Part shown: positions 7,245 to 15,909 of the stretch, one piece after another
Layout of the letters: each line of letters begins with the position of its first letter
How positions within the stretch are numbered: position 1 is the first letter of the stretch
Source of the DNA: Hyphomicrobiales bacterium
GTDB taxonomy: Bacteria; Pseudomonadota; Alphaproteobacteria; Rhizobiales; Rhizobiaceae
Direction: 5' to 3'
Assembly (NCBI GenBank): GCA_900489925.1
Contig: UEHQ01000043.1
Coordinates: forward strand, 1 to 64,000
Length of the DNA stretch: 64,000 nt
Made by a program: the position numbers and the translations under genes
Notes under the pieces: generated by a model
Databases searched by the model: none
The model's input: only the letters and a program-made list of their open reading frames with translations
What the model was told of the DNA's origin: nothing

Positions 7245-8729
7245 ATGACTGCAGCAGCAACAGCAAGCGCCATCGCCGCTCCCGCCGCCGAGCCTCATCA
7301 GGCCGTGCGCGACACGCGACCGTTGCGCCTCATCACCTGCGGCAGCGTCGACGACGGAAAGTCCACGCTGATCGGCCGCCTGCTCTGGGATACCAAGGCC
7401 GTCAAGGAAGACCAGGCAGCGACGCTGCGCCGGGATTCCACCGGCAAGCAGAACGATCTCGGCCTGCCCGACTTCGCGCTGCTTCTCGACGGCCTGCAGG
7501 CCGAGCGCGAACAGGGCATCACCATCGACGTCGCCTATCGCTATTTCGCGACCGACAAGCGCTCCTTCATCGTTGCCGACACGCCCGGCCATGAGCAGTA
7601 CACCCGCAACATGGCGACCGGCGCATCCACGGCCGACCTCGCCATTCTGCTGGTCGATGCCCGCGCCGGCATTCTCGAGCAGACGCGCCGTCACGCGACG
7701 ATCGCCTCGCTGCTCGGGATCAAGCAGTTCGTGCTCGCGGTCAACAAGATCGACCTCACGAACTACGACCGCGCCGGCTTCGAAAAGATCGTCCACGAAT
7801 TCCGCGAATTTGCTCTGTCGCTCGGCGTCAAGCAGATCACCGCGATCCCGATGTCGGCGCTGAAGGGCGAAAACGTCGTCTATTCCGGCGAGGCTTCGAT
7901 GCGGTGGTATGCCGGCCCGACGCTGGTGGAAACGCTGGAGCTTGCCACAGTGCGCTCGTCGCAGACGGTCGGCTTCCGCCTCTCCGTGCAGCGCGTGTCG
8001 CGTCCTGGCGAGAGCTTTCGCGGCTATCAGGGCACGGTTGCCGGCGGCTCAGTAAAGCCGGGTGACAGCGTGATGATCCTGCCGTCGGGCATGGTCGCCA
8101 ACGTCACCAAGATCGTCACCTTCGACCTCGTGCGCAATGCCGCGGTTGCGGGCGATGCGATCACCCTAGTGCTCGACCGCCAGGTGGACGTGGCGCGCGG
8201 CGACATGATCGTTTCGATCGACAGCCAGCCGCAGGTGGGTCTGTCCTTCGACGCCCAGATCGTCGCGCTGCAGCCCGAGGGCATCGAGGCCGGCAAGCGC
8301 TACTGGCTGAAGAGCGGCAGCCGCCGCCAGCGCGTTCAGGTCCAGCCCGTCGCGCAGCTTCAGCTGAAGACCGGCACCTGGACCTCGGCCGAGACGCTCT
8401 ACATGAACGCCATCGGCAAGGTGCATCTCTCCTTCGACGAAGCGGCGATCTTCGATCCCTACGAGCAGAACCGCTCGTCGGGCGCCTTCATCCTGATCGA
8501 CCCCGAGACCAACAACACGGTGGCCGGCGGCATGGTGACGGGCAAGCGCTCGGAGCTCGGCGACATTCACGGCGGCGATGCCCGCGTGATCCTGTCGCTT
8601 CCGGCCGATCTCGCCGACCAGATCATGGCAAGCGAGCTCTTCGCCAAGCGCCGTGACGAGGCGGAAGTGCGCCGCATGACGGCCGCGCAGGCGGCCGATC
8701 TCTGGTCGAACGCCGCGAGCGATATCTAA
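7245..8729 (+). CDS. cysN: Sulfate adenylyltransferase subunit 1 (CysN), GTPase
   Basis: 494-aa GTPase subunit that couples GTP hydrolysis to APS formation by CysD. EF-Tu-like G motifs: GSVDDGKSTLIGRLLWDTK (G1), DTPGHEQYTRNMATGAS (G3) and NKIDL (G4), followed by the two beta-barrel domains. The protein stops after the barrel domains and lacks the C-terminal APS kinase (CysC) found in NodQ-type fusions. With an APS-type CysH beside it, the cell can make sulfite without PAPS from this locus. The frame is open upstream to 7101 inside cysD; ATG 7245 one base after the cysD stop is chosen. Confidence 0.96.
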   Translation: MTAAATASAIAAPAAEPHQAVRDTRPLRLITCGSVDDGKSTLIGRLLWDTKAVKEDQAATLRRDSTGKQNDLGLPDFALLLDGLQAEREQGITIDVAYRYFATDKRSFIVADTPGHEQYTRNMATGASTADLAILLVDARAGILEQTRRHATIASLLGIKQFVLAVNKIDLTNYDRAGFEKIVHEFREFALSLGVKQITAIPMSALKGENVVYSGEASMRWYAGPTLVETLELATVRSSQTVGFRLSVQRVSRPGESFRGYQGTVAGGSVKPGDSVMILPSGMVANVTKIVTFDLVRNAAVAGDAITLVLDRQVDVARGDMIVSIDSQPQVGLSFDAQIVALQPEGIEAGKRYWLKSGSRRQRVQVQPVAQLQLKTGTWTSAETLYMNAIGKVHLSFDEAAIFDPYEQNRSSGAFILIDPETNNTVAGGMVTGKRSELGDIHGGDARVILSLPADLADQIMASELFAKRRDEAEVRRMTAAQAADLWSNAASDI

Positions 8730-8740
8730 CGATAGGCTTC

Positions 8741-8773
8741 ATCGTGGCCCGCTCCCATCGAGCGGGCCACGAT
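8741..8773. terminator. Bidirectional hairpin between cysN and the ABC exporter
   Basis: Perfect 13-bp inverted repeat ATCGTGGCCCGCT / AGCGGGCCACGAT with a 7-base loop, exactly in the 46-base gap between two convergent genes. The U-tract is weak on both sides. Confidence 0.75.
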
Positions 8774-8775
8774 TT

Positions 8776-10614
8776 CTACATGCTTGCCTGCACCCGATGC
8801 AGGTTGGCATAGACCCCATCATTCGCCATGAGATCGTCATGGGTGCCGTGCTCGACGATGCCATCGCCCGTCAGGACCAGAATGCGGTCGGCATGGCGAA
8901 CGGTCGAGAGGCGATGTGCGATCACCAGTGTGGTTCTCCCCTCCGCCAGGCTCAGCAGCGCGCGCTGGACCGCACGCTCACTCTCGTTATCCAGTGCGCT
9001 CGTCGCTTCGTCGAAGATCAGGATAGCCGGGTCCTTGAGGAAAACGCGGGCGATCGTGAGACGTTGGCGCTGGCCGCCGGAGAGCTTGACGCCGCGCTGC
9101 CCGATATCGGTCTCGTAGCCATCCGGCAGCGCCATGATGAAGTCATGGGCATTCGCCGCACGCGCGGCAGCCACCACCTCGGCATCCGTCGCATCCGGTC
9201 GTCCATAGCGCAGGTTTTCCGCTATCGTGCCGGCAAACAGATAGACATCCTGCTGGACGATGCCGATGTGGTGGCGCAGCGACGCCAACGTCACGTCGCG
9301 AAGGTCGACACCATCGATGCGGATCCTTCCTGCCTGGATGTCGTAGAAGCGTGGGATGAGCGCGCAAAGCGTGCTCTTTCCGACACCCGAGGGCCCGACC
9401 AAGGCTACGAATTCGCCCGGCGCGATGGTGAGGGATACGTTGTCGAGCACGGTGGCGCCGTCGTCGGCATAGCCGAAGGTGACCTCGGAGAAGCGGATTT
9501 CGCCATTCGGAACCGACAATGGCCGAGCTCCGGGGCGGTCCGTGATATCGGGCGCGATCTCCAGTATCTCCATGGCCCTGACGAAACCGGTGTAGCCTTC
9601 CTGCCAAAGCCGCACGAAGTTGGCCAGCCGCCTCACCGGATCGACCAGCACCGCGACGCACAGCAGGAATGTCAGCAGGTCGGCGACGGTGAGTTCCGCC
9701 GTCAGGATACGGATAGCCCCGACGATGATGACGAGAATGGTGATGAGCTGCGCGAAGGTCTCCGTGCCGACGGAGAACCAGGCCTCGCTGCGGTATCCGT
9801 CCGCACGACTCTTCAAGAAGCCCTGGTTGAGATTGGCGAAGCGTTCCTTCTCCCTCCCCTCGTTGGCAAAGGACTGGACGACACGAACGCCGGCCAGTGC
9901 ATCCTCGACGCGCTCGTTGACGGCAGCAATCTGCTTTTTGCTGGCGTCGAGCGCGTGGTTCATGCGTCGATTGAAGTGCAACGCATAGGCGATCGCCAGC
10001 GGCGTGAGCAGCAGGATGATACCGGCCAAGAGCGGATCGATATAGAAGAGCACGATCATGGCGCCGCCGTATTTGAGCACGGCAATGGAGAGATCTTCGG
10101 GGCCATGATGAAAAAGCTCGCCCAACCACAGTGAATCGTTGGTGATGCGGCTCATCAGCTGGCCGGTGCGCTGTGTATCGTGGAAGCTGAAAGAGAGCTT
10201 CTGGCAGTGCTCGAAGAGCTCCTGGCGTACCGCTGCCTCGATCCGGGCACCCATCACATGCCCCTGATAGTCGACAAAGAAGATGGCGACGCTCTGGATC
10301 GCGAGGATCGCGAGCATGGCAGCCCCGATGACGAGGATCGCACTGAAGGCCTGCGGCGTATCGCTCAGTGTCAGGAGGTAGCGCGTGACATAGTTGGCGC
10401 ACAGCGGCAAAGCCACCGCTGTTCCGGCAACGAGGATTGCGCAGAAAAGGTCCGCCAGCAGCAAAGGCAGGTGCGGCCGATAATAGGAGAGGAACTTGCG
10501 CCAGCGCGAGCGCCGGCGTTCGCGGTCGGCGTCGGTCTGCCGGGTCTGGAGGAACCGAAGAGAGGGCTTATGGCGTGGCGTGCTTTTCCTTGCACGCGAG
10601 AACCGAGAAATCAT
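8776..10614 (-). CDS. ABC exporter, fused permease-ATPase (MsbA/multidrug-type)
   Basis: 612-aa half-transporter. The N-terminal 45 residues are basic and cytoplasmic, then about six membrane helices (from about residue 50 to 330), then an ATPase domain with GPSGVGKST (Walker A, about residue 400), LSGGQRQR (signature), ILIFDEATSALD (Walker B) and AHRLST (switch His). It would act as a homodimer at the inner membrane; the substrate (lipid, drug or glycan) cannot be read from sequence. The start at ATG 10614 overlaps a possible 34-aa ORF at 10568-10672. The 305 bases to the next gene upstream hold no other clear gene. Confidence 0.9.
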   Translation of the reverse strand: MISRFSRARKSTPRHKPSLRFLQTRQTDADRERRRSRWRKFLSYYRPHLPLLLADLFCAILVAGTAVALPLCANYVTRYLLTLSDTPQAFSAILVIGAAMLAILAIQSVAIFFVDYQGHVMGARIEAAVRQELFEHCQKLSFSFHDTQRTGQLMSRITNDSLWLGELFHHGPEDLSIAVLKYGGAMIVLFYIDPLLAGIILLLTPLAIAYALHFNRRMNHALDASKKQIAAVNERVEDALAGVRVVQSFANEGREKERFANLNQGFLKSRADGYRSEAWFSVGTETFAQLITILVIIVGAIRILTAELTVADLLTFLLCVAVLVDPVRRLANFVRLWQEGYTGFVRAMEILEIAPDITDRPGARPLSVPNGEIRFSEVTFGYADDGATVLDNVSLTIAPGEFVALVGPSGVGKSTLCALIPRFYDIQAGRIRIDGVDLRDVTLASLRHHIGIVQQDVYLFAGTIAENLRYGRPDATDAEVVAAARAANAHDFIMALPDGYETDIGQRGVKLSGGQRQRLTIARVFLKDPAILIFDEATSALDNESERAVQRALLSLAEGRTTLVIAHRLSTVRHADRILVLTGDGIVEHGTHDDLMANDGVYANLHRVQASM

Positions 10615-10672
10615 GAAGCGACATGTCCTTGTGGTCGATGTTTCCTTTCTGGTTGGACAGGATCGTTTTCAT
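10568..10672 (-). CDS. Possible 34-aa leader ORF overlapping the ABC exporter start
   Basis: An ATG at 10672 is preceded by GGGAG with a six-base spacer, a better ribosome site than that of the exporter itself. It encodes a 34-aa polar peptide (begins MKTILSNQKGNIDHKD, ends KEKHATP) that terminates 47 bases inside the exporter gene in another frame. It could couple translation of the exporter, or be fortuitous. No homologue is known to me and no membrane segment is visible. Confidence 0.3.
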   Translation of the reverse strand: MKTILSNQKGNIDHKDMSLHDFSVLACKEKHATP

Positions 10673-10919
10673 GTTGGTCTCCCGGAGCTTCAGCAATTGA
10701 AGCCCGAGCATCGCAGACAAGTGCCGTCTTCTCAATATTGAAACGGGAGAAAGGCGAAGGATGTCATTTGCGGGCAACAGTGGGCGTTGCGCGCTGATGA
10801 GATGCCAGCTTCGACGAGCCGGTTGAGTTCCTACGACGGATAGGCTTGCGCTTCCAGCGCATCGAGTTGCGCTTCGTTTCACAGCAGGCATTGCCGACCA
10901 GCCAGCGGTTCTCGTGATC

Positions 10920-11783
10920 TCAGGCAGCAACGACCTTGTTGCCAATGGCCGCATCGAGGTGATCAAGCACATCGGAATCGACGCTGTCGCTGAATTTCCT
11001 GGCAAACAGCTTAGTTGATGCCAGCAGTTCGGGAATATCCGCACACTTCAAAGTCGCGGGATATGGAGGAACAGGCCTGTCCCAGATCGCAAACCTGAGA
11101 TCATCTCCCACGATCCTGCCGGCGAACGGCGAATTGCTCAGTATGGTCTGGACAACGAATTCATCGGGAATGAACGTGCCGTGCAGAAACCGATCGAACT
11201 TGGGGCTCTTCTGATGGAATACGTCGATGTATTCGAGCGCGGCTCTGGTTAGCGTCCACCACTGGCTGCCACCGTAAGCAACGAGGCCGTAGGGCATGCT
11301 CCGCGTTATCGGCGTGTTGTAAACGCGGCCACGAATGCGGAGGTGATATCGAAGCGCCCTGTCCGGTGCCTTGTAGAGGCCACCCATCTCGGTCCACCGG
11401 TTCGGCTTTTCCATAGCAAAGCTCTCGATGAACTCGTTTCCTTTCGCGCGCGCAAGGAAATCCGCTATCTGCTCATTGGACTTGATGGGATAATCCGCGC
11501 CGGACAGCAAAGTCGCATAGTCAAATTCGACGCCACTTTCGATCGCTGCATTGATCAACGAAAACGTTGCGCGCGATATGCCCGGACTGGCCCATCGACT
11601 GCGGAAGCGAGGTACGAAGTATGTTTTCGCCCTACGCTTCATCGCCTCCAGCAATTCGTCATAAAACCGGCCTGCGTTCGTGTCGACATGAATAAAGACA
11701 GGCGACTCCTCGGGAAGCGCCGAGATGAGCCGCGTCACTTGCTTCAAATTCGCATGCACCAAAAGCAGGTAGGCAACGATCAC
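10920..11783 (-). CDS. Family 14-type glycosyltransferase (beta-1,6-GlcNAc branch-like)
   Basis: 287-aa protein related to the core-2/I-branching enzyme family (GT14). Visible blocks are the N-terminal strand VIVAYLLLVHANL, FIHVDTNA, LLSGADYPIKS (nucleotide-sugar region), GGSQWWTLTR and PDEFVVQTIL (catalytic glutamate region). GTG 11783 is chosen because GGAGG sits five to six bases upstream; a GTG at 11813 has no such site. Bacterial members probably decorate surface polysaccharide or lipid. It stands alone between the exporter and the ureidoglycine gene; a link to the exporter is possible but only positional. Confidence 0.8.
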   Translation of the reverse strand: MIVAYLLLVHANLKQVTRLISALPEESPVFIHVDTNAGRFYDELLEAMKRRAKTYFVPRFRSRWASPGISRATFSLINAAIESGVEFDYATLLSGADYPIKSNEQIADFLARAKGNEFIESFAMEKPNRWTEMGGLYKAPDRALRYHLRIRGRVYNTPITRSMPYGLVAYGGSQWWTLTRAALEYIDVFHQKSPKFDRFLHGTFIPDEFVVQTILSNSPFAGRIVGDDLRFAIWDRPVPPYPATLKCADIPELLASTKLFARKFSDSVDSDVLDHLDAAIGNKVVAA

Positions 11784-11954
11784 GAGGCCCTCCAGGGAAA
11801 GATGACATTCCACCTATTCTCCTGGTTGAGACCGCCGGTCACAACAGGAGAAAAAGTCGTAGCCTTCCTGTTCCTTTGGAGCACACGGGCGGCGCAGCCC
11901 TAATAAAGGCCTGCTCCGCGCGGTGCCGCCAGATTCAAGGCCTCGCCGTGGCGG

Positions 11955-12788
11955 CTACCACAACGACATGTGACGGTTGACATCCTTGTAGAGCAGGTAG
12001 CGGAAGCGGCCGGGACCGCCGGCGTAGCAGGCCTGCGGGCAGAAGGCGCGCAGCCACATGAAGTCGCCAGCCTCGACCTCCACCCAATCGGAGTTCAGGC
12101 GATAGACCGCCTTGCCTTCCAACACATAGAGGCCATGCTCCATGACATGCGTCTCCATGAACGGGATCACGCCGCCGGGCTCCAGGGTGACGATCGTGAC
12201 GTGCATGTCGTAGCGAAGATCGGCGGGATCGATGAAGCGGGTCGTCGCCCATGCATCATTGGTATCCGGCATGGACTGCGGCGGATTCTGCTCTTCATGC
12301 GTGAAGAGCGCCGGTGGCGGCTCTAGGCCTTCGACCTCCTGGAACGCCTTGCGGATCCAATGGAATTTGACGGGCGCCGCGCTCTTGTTCCACAGCGTCC
12401 ATTTCGAGCCTGCCGGCAGAAAGGCGAAGGAACCGGGGCGCATCGGGTGCGTGGCACCGTCAAACTCGACCGTCATCTCGCCATCGACCACGAAGAGCAC
12501 GCCTTCGGCCCGCTTTTCCGGCTCCGGCCGATCGCTGCCGCCGCCCGGCTGCACTTCCATGATGTACTGCGAGAAGGTTTCGGAAAAACCGGTCATCGGG
12601 CGCGAGATCACCCAGGCGCGGGTGCCCGTCCAGTGCGGCAGAAAGCTGGTGACAATATCCGTCATCACCGTGCGGGGGATGACCGCGTAGGCTGTCGTAA
12701 AGACAGCCTTGCTGGACAAAAGTTCGGTCTGCGGCGGCAGGCCACCCAAGTTGGAATAGAAGTTGCTGCTCATCGATCCACTTTTCAT
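11955..12788 (-). CDS. (S)-ureidoglycine aminohydrolase, bicupin
   Basis: 277-aa double-cupin enzyme of purine ring catabolism that releases ammonia from ureidoglycine (product of allantoate) to give ureidoglycolate. The C-terminal cupin has the Mn2+ ligand pattern METHVMEHGLYVLEG (E, H, H) and Q in FCPQACYAGG. The N-terminal cupin includes EGVLFVVDGEMTVEFDG. The length fits AllE/YlbA enzymes. ATG 12788 or ATG 12773 (MSSNFYSNL, preceded by GTGGA) may be the start. No other ureide genes are in the window. Confidence 0.88.
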   Translation of the reverse strand: MKSGSMSSNFYSNLGGLPPQTELLSSKAVFTTAYAVIPRTVMTDIVTSFLPHWTGTRAWVISRPMTGFSETFSQYIMEVQPGGGSDRPEPEKRAEGVLFVVDGEMTVEFDGATHPMRPGSFAFLPAGSKWTLWNKSAAPVKFHWIRKAFQEVEGLEPPPALFTHEEQNPPQSMPDTNDAWATTRFIDPADLRYDMHVTIVTLEPGGVIPFMETHVMEHGLYVLEGKAVYRLNSDWVEVEAGDFMWLRAFCPQACYAGGPGRFRYLLYKDVNRHMSLW

Positions 12789-12891
12789 GACACGGAATTG
12801 CCTACCAGCTTTAGGCGCCGGATATCCGACAGGCAACATCTAGATTGGCAAGACTCCTTTTCCCGTTCGGCAGACAGAGGCACAGCTCAAA

Positions 12892-12920
12892 AAGAAACCC
12901 GGCACGCGGGCCGGGCTTCT
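12892..12920 (-). terminator. Rho-independent terminator of the BA14K-family gene
   Basis: On the minus strand, AAGCCCGGC and GCCGGGTTT form a stem with a six-base loop and one G-U pair, followed by CTTTTTG. It lies 23 bases past the stop of the minus-strand gene at 12943. Confidence 0.8.
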
Positions 12921-12942
12921 TCTCTTCGTCGCTAGCGCCGTC

Positions 12943-13515
12943 TCAATAAGGCGATACGCACTGGGCCCGAACGCCGACGCTCGGCGCATAGGTGTTGTCG
13001 TATTCGCGGTACGTCTTGTAGCGGTTGTAGCACCACTGGACGTGCGCACTGCCATACGAATAGCTCGGCTGGGCATAGCTGGGCTGATTGGCGACCGCGC
13101 CACCGATGATCAAGCCGGTCCCGAAGGCAGCCAGCGGATACCACCACCCATCGTTGCCGCGACGATAGCCATAACGATAGTCCCTGTAGCCACGATGCCC
13201 GTTGTACCAGCCGTTCTGCGGTGGCCGTGGTCTGTGCGAGTTGTGCGGTGGCGGCCTGCTCGGACGGTGCGAATTATGCGGCGGAGGCCGGCTCGGCCGG
13301 TTTGCGTGATGCGGCGGCGGGCGATTGGGTTTGCCGGCATGCGGAGGTCGTTTTGCCGGTTTGCAATGCGGGCCGCTGCAGGTGCGCACCTGCTGTACGT
13401 CCCCATCCGTCACCGCGCGAACGGCAACGGCTTCCGGCACGGGAAAGGCAGCTGCCGGCAGGGAATTTCCCACAGCCGTCAACACCGCCACAGCGACAAT
13501 CGCCAATTTCCTCAT
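12943..13515 (-). CDS. BA14K-family secreted protein with Pro/His-rich repeats
   Basis: 190 aa. Signal peptide MRKLAIVAVAVLTAVGNSLPAAAF, then a Pro/His/Arg-rich section with tandem 11-residue units (RPSRPPPHNSH), a Tyr/Gly/Arg-rich stretch, a hydrophobic segment (WWYPLAAFGTGLIIGGAVA) and the C-terminal BA14K signature HVQWCYNRYKTYREYDN with a second cysteine near the end. BA14K was named from an immunoreactive Brucella protein and is proposed to bind carbohydrate; such proteins are common in Rhizobiales envelopes. ATG 13515 has GGAGG six bases upstream. Its own terminator follows, so it is monocistronic. Confidence 0.85.
   Translation of the reverse strand: MRKLAIVAVAVLTAVGNSLPAAAFPVPEAVAVRAVTDGDVQQVRTCSGPHCKPAKRPPHAGKPNRPPPHHANRPSRPPPHNSHRPSRPPPHNSHRPRPPQNGWYNGHRGYRDYRYGYRRGNDGWWYPLAAFGTGLIIGGAVANQPSYAQPSYSYGSAHVQWCYNRYKTYREYDNTYAPSVGVRAQCVSPY
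13232..13330. repeat. Tandem 33-bp coding repeat in the BA14K-family gene
   Basis: Units at 13232-13264, 13265-13297 and a diverged third at 13298-13330. They encode the RPSRPPPHNSH-type blocks. Such in-frame units can expand or contract without a frameshift. Confidence 0.7.
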
Positions 13516-14004
13516 TCAAAACCTCCAATGTTGATGCAGAGAATATGGACAACATGATTTCCAAAACCAGTGGTGGTATCAACATATTCTCATCGAGACC
13601 ACAAGATCCCGTGTCGGCGCGCGCCGGCGAGCTACTGTCACTGAACGACGAGCTGCTTGGACAGCAGGCCGGAAGTCCCGAATGCATCGGCTTCCAGACG
13701 CCGGCGGCGCCAATACCTCGATCCCTTTTGGCGGAAAAACATCAATGATTATTGTGAAATCGTGATCGTACCGTGACGCATCGCGGTCGCCATCAAAGCC
13801 GAACCTCCCACCCCTCAGCTCTAAGTGTGCCTTCCAAACCACGAGGCCCGGAAACTGTGGCGGACTCCAACCGCTGCTATTGATTGGCGCCGTGACACGC
13901 GATAGCCGAGAGATTGATGCAACCATACGACGTGAAACTCGACTGAGTCGCGGAGAATAGGATTGCCGGTTGCTTCAGTGTTTATGAGTATTGGGAGAAT
14001 TGAA
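13516..14004. other. 489-base divergent intergenic region
   Basis: This gap separates the minus-strand BA14K gene from the plus-strand beta-barrel gene. Open frames exist on both strands, but none has a ribosome site, recognisable domain or consistent codon use. Bases 13545-13610 are AT-richer and could hold the promoter of the BA14K gene. I see no RNA gene or repeat here. Confidence 0.5.
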
Positions 14005-14682
14005 ATGAAGACGTTTTTATCCGCCGTCGCCATCGTTGCCGCCACTGCTGGGTCGGCACTGTCCGCGGATCTCACCGCCGACACGGCAGCGAAATCGACG
14101 TTCGACTGGAGCGGCGGCTATGTGGGTCTGGATGCCGGTCACGCCTGGGGCGATTCGAAGGTAGACTTCGGCGGCTTTGCGCAGAGCAATCCGGATCCGG
14201 ACGGCTGGCTCGGCGGCGCCTACATCGGCTACAATTTCCAGGCGCCAAATTCCTTCGTCATCGGCCTGGAGAGTGACATATCGGCCAGCAGCGCGGACGA
14301 CCGGTCCGCATTCACAGTACCGGGTGTTGCGACTACAGGGGTAGACGGCCAGGTTGATGTCAACTGGACAGCGGCCTTTCGCGCCCGCGTCGGCTACGCG
14401 GTTGATCGCTTCCTGCCCTATGTCGCGGGTGGTGTTGCCATCGCGGACGTCGATACATCAATCGTGGCGCCGGGCGTCAGCCAAAAATTCAGCGACACCT
14501 TTGTCGGGTACACGGTTGGTGCAGGCGTCGAGTACGCTGTCACCGACAACATTATCGGTCGCTTCGAATATCGCTACACGGACTTCGGCAGCAAGACCAA
14601 CACCATTGCCGGTGCGCCTGTCGGTATCGATACCGATCTGAGCACCAACGAGCTTCGGCTCGGCGTCAGCTTCAAGTTCTAA
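14005..14682 (+). CDS. Outer-membrane beta-barrel protein (Omp25/31, RopB-like)
   Basis: 225-aa surface protein: signal peptide MKTFLSAVAIVAATAGSALSA, then FDWSGGYVGLDAGHAWGD, GAYIGYNFQ, ARVGYAVDRFLPYVAGGVA, VGYTVGAGVEYAVTDNI and GRFEYRYTDFGS, ending LRLGVSFKF with the aromatic last residue required for barrel assembly. This is the eight-strand OmpA/Omp25 porin-like type abundant in Brucella and rhizobia. ATG 14005 follows GGGAG by seven bases. A terminator follows, so it is a single-gene unit. Confidence 0.9.
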   Translation: MKTFLSAVAIVAATAGSALSADLTADTAAKSTFDWSGGYVGLDAGHAWGDSKVDFGGFAQSNPDPDGWLGGAYIGYNFQAPNSFVIGLESDISASSADDRSAFTVPGVATTGVDGQVDVNWTAAFRARVGYAVDRFLPYVAGGVAIADVDTSIVAPGVSQKFSDTFVGYTVGAGVEYAVTDNIIGRFEYRYTDFGSKTNTIAGAPVGIDTDLSTNELRLGVSFKF

Positions 14683-14704
14683 ATCCGCTACGCTTTCGAG
14701 CCTC

Positions 14705-14733
14705 TAGCCCCGTCATTTTGGCGGGGCTTTTTC
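14705..14733 (+). terminator. Rho-independent terminator of the beta-barrel gene
   Basis: Stem AGCCCCG (14706-14712) / CGGGGCT (14722-14728) followed by TTTTTC, 24 bases after the stop codon. Confidence 0.85.
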
Positions 14734-14857
14734 TTGCCAGTCGTGCCTACCACAGCCGCCGTTTGTACGCGCTTGAACATGCCCTGTGAACGTCCGAACC
14801 TCCCGCGCGGCGTGACTGAAACATGAACATAGGCTTCATCGCCAATTCAGGTCGGCT

Positions 14858-14882
14858 GGAACATTTTCGGATCCATGCAGTT
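14858..14882 (+). promoter_or_regulatory. EcfG/RpoE2-type stress promoter
   Basis: GGAAC (14858-14862), 17-base spacer, GTT (14880-14882), matching the alphaproteobacterial general-stress sigma factor consensus GGAAC-N16/17-(C)GTT. The start codon at 14904 is 21 bases beyond, leaving room for a short leader with the GGAG site. Confidence 0.7.
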
Positions 14883-14903
14883 GTCTAACTGATGGAGATG
14901 ACA

Positions 14904-15203
14904 ATGAAAAAGCTTATTATCGGCGCAATCTTTGCGCTTGCCTCGCTGACCGCCACCGCTGCTCCCAGCCTCGCAGACGGTGTGTATTTTCAGTTCGGAA
15001 GCCCCGGGTATCATGACGGATACTACGGCGATTATCCTCGCTACCGGCCGGCTTACCGCCGATATTACGAGCCGGAGTATCCTCGCTACTATCGTGAGCA
15101 ATACCCACGGCACAAGGCATCCTGCAGAACACAGAACAAGCGATATTACAGCGAACATGCCAATCGCTGGGTCACGCGATCGACGCGTGTCTGCTACCGC
15201 TAA
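14904..15203 (+). CDS. Small secreted Tyr/Arg-rich protein, probable stress gene
   Basis: 99 aa. Signal peptide MKKLIIGAIFALASLTATA, then a mature part rich in Tyr, Pro and Arg (repeated YPRY/YRPAYRRYY blocks) ending with two cysteines (ASCRTQNKRYY and VCYR) that could pair in the periplasm. ATG 14904 is chosen over in-frame ATGs at 14892 and 14898 because GGAG lies six bases before it. It has its own EcfG-type promoter and a hairpin downstream, so it is a free-standing unit. The function is unknown; envelope stress protection is an inference from promoter and signal peptide. Confidence 0.8.
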   Translation: MKKLIIGAIFALASLTATAAPSLADGVYFQFGSPGYHDGYYGDYPRYRPAYRRYYEPEYPRYYREQYPRHKASCRTQNKRYYSEHANRWVTRSTRVCYR

Positions 15204-15211
15204 GGGCGATG

Positions 15212-15237
15212 GGCGCCTCGAACACACGTGAGGCGCC
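15212..15237 (+). terminator. Hairpin after the small secreted protein gene
   Basis: GGCGCCTC (15212-15219) / GAGGCGCC (15230-15237), 8-bp perfect stem, 10-base loop, eight bases after the stop. The U-tract is poor (TATCTCTC). The 241 bases from here to 15478 hold nothing I can identify. Confidence 0.55.
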
Positions 15238-15478
15238 TATCTCTCGGCTGGCATGCCTAACTGCTTAGACATTAGGGCGTTAAACCGCATCGAACTAGCC
15301 GCAGGGTTTCGCCCCACCTTCCCCGATCGCAACAGCTAAGGCGTTCTCGATCTGACACTCAGATCAGGCGGGTTGCGGTGCCGGCATCTGGCGAAACAAT
15401 CAATCAGTGTCCGGTCGAACTGCATCGCCTGAACGTCAACGTCCACTCATCATTCCGCGAAGCGTCAGAACCTCGGCG

Positions 15479-15664
15479 TCAGTGAGACACATGCTCCGGC
15501 TTGCCCTTCCTCTTGGTAGAGGCGAAGTCTTCCAGCTGCTTTTCGGTCATGGAATCCACCATTTCTCGAGAGGCGCCTTTCAGCTTGCTCTTGGGGATTT
15601 CCCCGCGCTTGGCGGAAAGGGCTGCACCGGCTGCCTTTTGCTGGGCTTTTGACTTGGCTGGCAT
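15479..15664 (-). CDS. DUF3008-family small basic protein
   Basis: 61-aa lysine-rich protein beginning MPAKSKAQQKAAGAALSAKR and ending TKRKGKPEHVSH, the hallmark sequence of DUF3008. There is no signal peptide or membrane segment; it is probably cytoplasmic and could be nucleic-acid associated given its charge (inference). ATG 15664 has GAGGAGG about six bases upstream. An EcfG-type promoter sits 25 bases before the start, consistent with general stress control. Confidence 0.9.
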   Translation of the reverse strand: MPAKSKAQQKAAGAALSAKRGEIPKSKLKGASREMVDSMTEKQLEDFASTKRKGKPEHVSH

Positions 15665-15688
15665 GGGACTGCCTCCTCTTTTGCAGTC

Positions 15689-15713
15689 AACTCCACAGCC
15701 TTGCCGATGTTCC
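15689..15713 (-). promoter_or_regulatory. EcfG/RpoE2-type stress promoter for the DUF3008 gene
   Basis: On the minus strand GGAAC (15713-15709), 17-base spacer, GTT (15691-15689). The spacing and distance to the start match the copy at 14858. Confidence 0.7.
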
Positions 15714-15832
15714 GCCGCGACGAGCGGCGAATTCCCCAGCCCGCGTGCACGCAGCTGCGAACGGCTCGGTATCAGGCAGATGCAGATTTTTCAGAAATTC
15801 GGGGAATATTGAGCCACATCAAGTGGTCAGAC

Positions 15833-15909
15833 TGGTCGGAGTGGAGTGATTCGAACACTCGACCCCCACGTCCCGAACGTGGTGCGCTACCAGACTGCGC
15901 TACACTCCG
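15833..15909 (-). tRNA. tRNA-Pro (anticodon CGG)
   Basis: 77-base cloverleaf on the minus strand. The acceptor stem CGGAGTG pairs with CACTCCG; the anticodon stem CCACG/CGTGG encloses loop TTCGGGA with anticodon CGG; the T arm is GAGTG-TTCGAAT-CACTC; CCA is encoded at the 3' end (15833-15835). Confidence 0.95.

Noticed and set aside
7245..8729. A bifunctional CysNC (NodQ-like) protein
   Set aside because: The protein ends after the CysN barrel domains at 494 aa; there is no APS kinase domain in frame or downstream.
10180..10797. A 205-codon plus-strand frame opposite the ABC exporter start
   Set aside because: It mostly mirrors the exporter coding strand and has no features of its own.
13232..13330. 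A CRISPR-like tandem repeat
   Set aside because: Units are contiguous 33-bp coding repeats without spacers and translate to a regular Pro/His-rich peptide.
13579..13926. A 115-codon minus-strand frame in the gap before the beta-barrel gene
   Set aside because: No ribosome site, no recognisable domain, composition unlike neighbouring proteins; treated as intergenic.
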